Shown in pieces: positions 61,269 through 64,000 of a stretch of DNA of 64,000 nt. This stretch comes from Frankia sp. QA3. GTDB lineage: Bacteria > Actinomycetota > Actinomycetes > Frankiales > Frankiaceae. Where the stretch lies: contig NZ_CM001489.1 of assembly GCF_000262465.1 (NCBI RefSeq), forward strand, positions 5,897,352 to 5,961,351. Direction: 5' to 3'. Every line of letters starts with the position of its first letter. Position 1 is the stretch's first letter. Under the pieces are notes generated by a model. The model searched no databases and was not told where the DNA came from. It saw nothing but the letters and a program-made list of their open reading frames with translations. Position numbers and translations under genes: made by a program.

Positions 61269-63620
61269 GTGGGTTCGCCGGCGGACATCGGCGGCGCGGA
61301 CACGGTCCTCGCCGGGCTGCGCCGCGACGCGCGGCGCGCGCAGTGCATGACGCACGTCGAGCCGGTTGCGGCCCGGCCGGGGCGGCGGGCGCCCTGGCCG
61401 GAGTGGGTCGACCCGGTGCTGCGTGGGCGGTGGGTCGCCGCCGGGATCGACGAGCCGTGGACGCATCAGGCGGCCGCTGCCGAGGCCGCCCACGCCGGTC
61501 GCAGCGTCGTGCTGGCGACCGGCACGGCCTCCGGGAAGTCGCTGGGATACCTGATGCCCGTGCTGTCCCGGCTGCTCGCGCAGCCCGGCGCCCGCGCGCT
61601 CTACCTGTCGCCGACGAAGGCGCTTGCCCATGATCAGCTCCGGGCGGTGCGTGCGCTGCGACTCACCGGGGTGCGGGCCGCCACTTACGACGGCGACACG
61701 CCGGCCGCCGAACGGGACTGGGTCCGGGCCCACGCCGGCCTCGTCCTGACCAATCCCGACATGCTCCATCGCGGGATCCTGCCTCAGCACCGGCGGTGGG
61801 CGCAGTTCCTGCGCGGGCTGCGGTTCGTCGTGATCGACGAATGCCACGGCTACCGCGGCGTGTTCGGCGCGCATGTCGCCGCGGTGGTCCGGCGGCTGCG
61901 GCGGGTCTGCGCGCGCTACGGGTCGGAGCCGGTGTTCCTGCTCGCGTCCGCTACCTCCGCCGACCCGGGGCTGTCGGCCGGGCGGCTCACCGGCGTCGAC
62001 GTCGAGGTGATCGACGACGACGGCGCGCCCCGGGGCCCGATGGACTTCGTCCTCTACGAGCCCCCGCTGCTGTGGAGGCGGCAGGCCGGGCGCGAGGGGG
62101 ACAGCGCGCCGGGCGAGCCGCGCGGCGCCGGTGAGAACGGGGCGCCGGTCCGGCGGTCGGTCACCGCCGAGTCGGCCGACCTGCTCGCCGATCTTGTCGC
62201 CGACGGCGTACGCACCCTGGTGTTCGTCCGGTCCCGCCGGTCGGCGGAGGTCGTGGCGGTCACCGCCCGCCGGGAGCTGGGTCAGGTCGGTTCGGACCTC
62301 GCGGACCGGGTGGCGGCCTACCGAGCCGGCTATCTGCCGGAGGAACGCCGCGAGCTGGAACGGCGGCTGCGCGCGGGGGACCTGCTCGGAGTCGCCACGA
62401 CGTCGGCGCTGGAGCTCGGGGTGGACATCAGCGGCCTGGATGCCACGGTCACCGCCGGCTTTCCGGGCACCCTCGCCTCGCTGTGGCAGCAGGCCGGCCG
62501 GGCCGGCCGGGACGGGCAGCGGTCGCTCGCGGTGCTGGTCGCCCGGGACGACCCGCTCGACACGTACCTCGTCCACCATCCGGAGGCGGTGTTCGGCCGG
62601 TCGGTGGAAGCCTGCGTGTTCGACCCGGACAACCCCTACGTGCTCGCGCCGCAGCTGGAGTGCGCCGCCGCCGAGCTGCCCCTCACCGAGGCGGACCTGG
62701 GCCTGTTCGGCCCGGCGGCGGCGCGCGTCGTCGACGACCTGGTCCGCCGCGGGCGGCTGCGCCGTCGGCCCACGGGCTGGTTCTGGACCCAGCGGGCCCG
62801 GCCGGAGGTGGATATCCGGGGGACCGGTGGCCCGCCGGTCCGCATCGTCGAGACGGCCACCGGGCGCCTGCTGGGCACGGTCGACGCGGCGGCTGCGCAC
62901 TCCGCGGTGCACCCCGGTGCGGTCTACCTCCATCAGGGTTCGAGCTTCGTCGTGGACGACCTGGACCTGCCCGAGTCGGTCGCGTTCGTCCACGAGGAGT
63001 CCCCGGAGTGGACGACGGTCGCGCGGGAGCACACCGACATCCGGATCGTCGAGTCGTCGCGGTCGCGCGTCCTGCCTGACGTGGAGGTGCACCTCGGGGT
63101 GGTCGAGGTCACCAACCAGGTCGTCGGCTACCAGCGCCGGCTCGTCGCCACCGGCGAGGTGCTCGGCCAGGAGCCGCTGAACCTGCCGCCGAGGCAGCTG
63201 CGGACGCGCGCCGTCTGGTACACCGTCACCGACGACCTGCTCGCGGGCGCCGCCGTCGAGGCCGCGGATGTACCCGGCGCGGTGCACGCCGCGGAGCACG
63301 CGGCCATCGGCCTGCTTCCGCTGTTCGCTACCTGCGACCGCTGGGACATTGGCGGCGTGTCGACCGCCCTGCACCCGGACACGGGCCGGACCAGCGTCTT
63401 CGTCTACGACGGCCACGCCGGCGGTGCGGGATTCGCCGAACGGGGTTTTCTGCGCATCGGGGCCTGGCTGGCCGCCACTCGAGACGCCATCGGCGCGTGC
63501 GAATGCCCGGCCGGCTGCCCATCCTGCGTGCAGTCGCCGAAATGCGGCAACGGCAACGAGCCGCTCGACAAGGCGGCCGCCTGGCGCCTTCTCACCGCGG
63601 TGACCGGCGCGGTCGGCTGA
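61269..63620 (+). CDS. DEAD/DEAH-box helicase with DUF1998 domain (MrfA/YprA-like)
   Basis: 783 residues from GTG 61269; the frame is open further upstream but without similarity. Motif I ATGTASGKSLGY, Ia LYLSPTKALAHDQ, II VVIDECHGYRG (DECH), III LASATS, VI QQAGRAGRDGQ. The C-terminal DUF1998 module has the four-Cys cluster CECPAGCPSCVQSPKC, thought to bind a metal. MrfA in Bacillus acts in mitomycin C repair. It is divergent from bldG as in Streptomyces. Mode of action here is inference from the family. Confidence 0.92.
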   Translation: MGSPADIGGADTVLAGLRRDARRAQCMTHVEPVAARPGRRAPWPEWVDPVLRGRWVAAGIDEPWTHQAAAAEAAHAGRSVVLATGTASGKSLGYLMPVLSRLLAQPGARALYLSPTKALAHDQLRAVRALRLTGVRAATYDGDTPAAERDWVRAHAGLVLTNPDMLHRGILPQHRRWAQFLRGLRFVVIDECHGYRGVFGAHVAAVVRRLRRVCARYGSEPVFLLASATSADPGLSAGRLTGVDVEVIDDDGAPRGPMDFVLYEPPLLWRRQAGREGDSAPGEPRGAGENGAPVRRSVTAESADLLADLVADGVRTLVFVRSRRSAEVVAVTARRELGQVGSDLADRVAAYRAGYLPEERRELERRLRAGDLLGVATTSALELGVDISGLDATVTAGFPGTLASLWQQAGRAGRDGQRSLAVLVARDDPLDTYLVHHPEAVFGRSVEACVFDPDNPYVLAPQLECAAAELPLTEADLGLFGPAAARVVDDLVRRGRLRRRPTGWFWTQRARPEVDIRGTGGPPVRIVETATGRLLGTVDAAAAHSAVHPGAVYLHQGSSFVVDDLDLPESVAFVHEESPEWTTVAREHTDIRIVESSRSRVLPDVEVHLGVVEVTNQVVGYQRRLVATGEVLGQEPLNLPPRQLRTRAVWYTVTDDLLAGAAVEAADVPGAVHAAEHAAIGLLPLFATCDRWDIGGVSTALHPDTGRTSVFVYDGHAGGAGFAERGFLRIGAWLAATRDAIGACECPAGCPSCVQSPKCGNGNEPLDKAAAWRLLTAVTGAVG

Positions 63621-63732
63621 ACCGCGGATCACACTGCGACGGAGCGGTTCCACCGCGACCAAAGACGGGTAGGCCGAGCCCATCGGCTCTTCGCGGCCAG
63701 TTTCGCCCACGTCCATGGTTCTGGAGGTACCG

Positions 63733-64000
63733 GTGGTAACCGTCGGTGTCGTGTTGTTGCTGGTAGCGGGGGTCTTCACCGCCGATCTGGTGCTGGAGAA
63801 CAGCGGCCATACAGACGTTATGATCATGGGGCAGTCCCTCTCCTTCGACATCTGGGGCCTGTTCGTGCTAGGCCTCGCCACCGGGGTGCTGGTGGTCGCG
63901 GGGGTCCAGCTGACCCTGCAGGGCCTGGCCCGGGACCGTCACCGTCGGCGGGTCGAGCGGCAGCGGGCGCGCGAGCTGGCGGCGATCCGCACGGCGCCGG
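63733..64000 (+). CDS. Small membrane protein (3' end outside the window)
   Basis: 89 codons visible from GTG 63733 (ribosome site GGAGG at 63723); an ATG at 63715 is also in frame. Two membrane helices (VVTVGVVLLLVAGVFTADLV and IWGLFVLGLATGVLVVAGVQLTL) are followed by a basic coiled stretch (ARDRHRRRVERQRARELAAI). Family not identified; the frame stays open to the window end. Confidence 0.65.
   Translation, partial: MVTVGVVLLLVAGVFTADLVLENSGHTDVMIMGQSLSFDIWGLFVLGLATGVLVVAGVQLTLQGLARDRHRRRVERQRARELAAIRTAP

Noticed and set aside
61152..63881. Minus-strand open frame of 909 codons opposite the helicase
   Set aside because: Composition shadow of the helicase gene; no motif.

Overview
The window is high-GC actinobacterial chromosome. 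The gene content points to Frankia or a close relative: a BldG-type anti-anti-sigma locus beside a DUF1998 helicase, an MFS-thymidylate kinase fusion, a proteasome activator of the Bpa type, an F420-type LLM oxidoreductase, ANTAR and DUF5753 regulators, and many GTG starts. The genus call is inference from gene content and style; no rRNA is present.

Layout. 0-5.8 kb: the end of a beta-phosphoglucomutase-like gene coupled to a GH65 glycoside phosphorylase, tRNA-Gly, a PfkB kinase, and a convergent GT4 glycosyltransferase. 5.8-15.7 kb: a 1.1-kb gene-free stretch, then a class II amidotransferase, an LLM oxidoreductase, a STAS protein, a GAF-ANTAR protein, an ABC ATPase/permease pair and a large FUSC exporter that ends inside a convergent gene. 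16-18.4 kb: a DHA2-type MFS pump divergent from a MarR regulator, then tRNA-Ser. 18.4-25.8 kb is the most accessory-looking part: an acetyltransferase remnant, an MmyB-like XRE regulator, a small FDXHR-like zinc protein, a stand-alone asparagine-synthase-like glutaminase domain, two small membrane proteins, and an ECF (SigE-family) sigma factor with an unusual tail, immediately followed by a membrane partner. 26-32.4 kb: nitroreductase, quinone oxidoreductase, bpa, and the coupled tldD-tldE pair. 32.4-34.8 kb: a 1.06-kb gene-free region carrying perfect palindromes, leading into a small DUF397-like protein and an XRE-DUF5753 regulator. 34.7-45 kb: a HAD phosphatase, hisE-hisG, then on the minus strand dacB, a zincin, a tilS-hpt fusion, ftsH and folE. 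45.4-47.9 kb: ppa, a ParE-like/DUF6247 toxin-antitoxin pair, tRNA-Thr and an orphan response regulator. 48-64 kb: a housekeeping block (ricT-like, holB, MFS-tmk, topA, hppA, anti-sigma, bldG) divergent from a DUF1998 helicase, ending in a truncated membrane gene.

The genes are mostly compact, with ATGA or TGATG overlaps (HAD-GH65, ABC pair, tldD-tldE, topA-tmk, ftsH-folE). Strong hairpins sit at several gene ends. A recurrent trait is short tandem repeats of 15-18 bp: in-frame units of 15 or 18 bp inside at least eight genes, mostly in disordered termini, and 16-17 bp units in spacers.

No CRISPR array, transposase, integrase or complete prophage module was seen. The best candidates for undescribed biology are the sigma factor plus membrane partner, the DUF397-like/DUF5753 pair behind its palindrome-rich leader, a plus-strand terminator with no gene in front of it (possible small RNA), and enzymes with altered key residues (Tmk Walker A Arg, anti-sigma N-box Arg, PfkB AASD).
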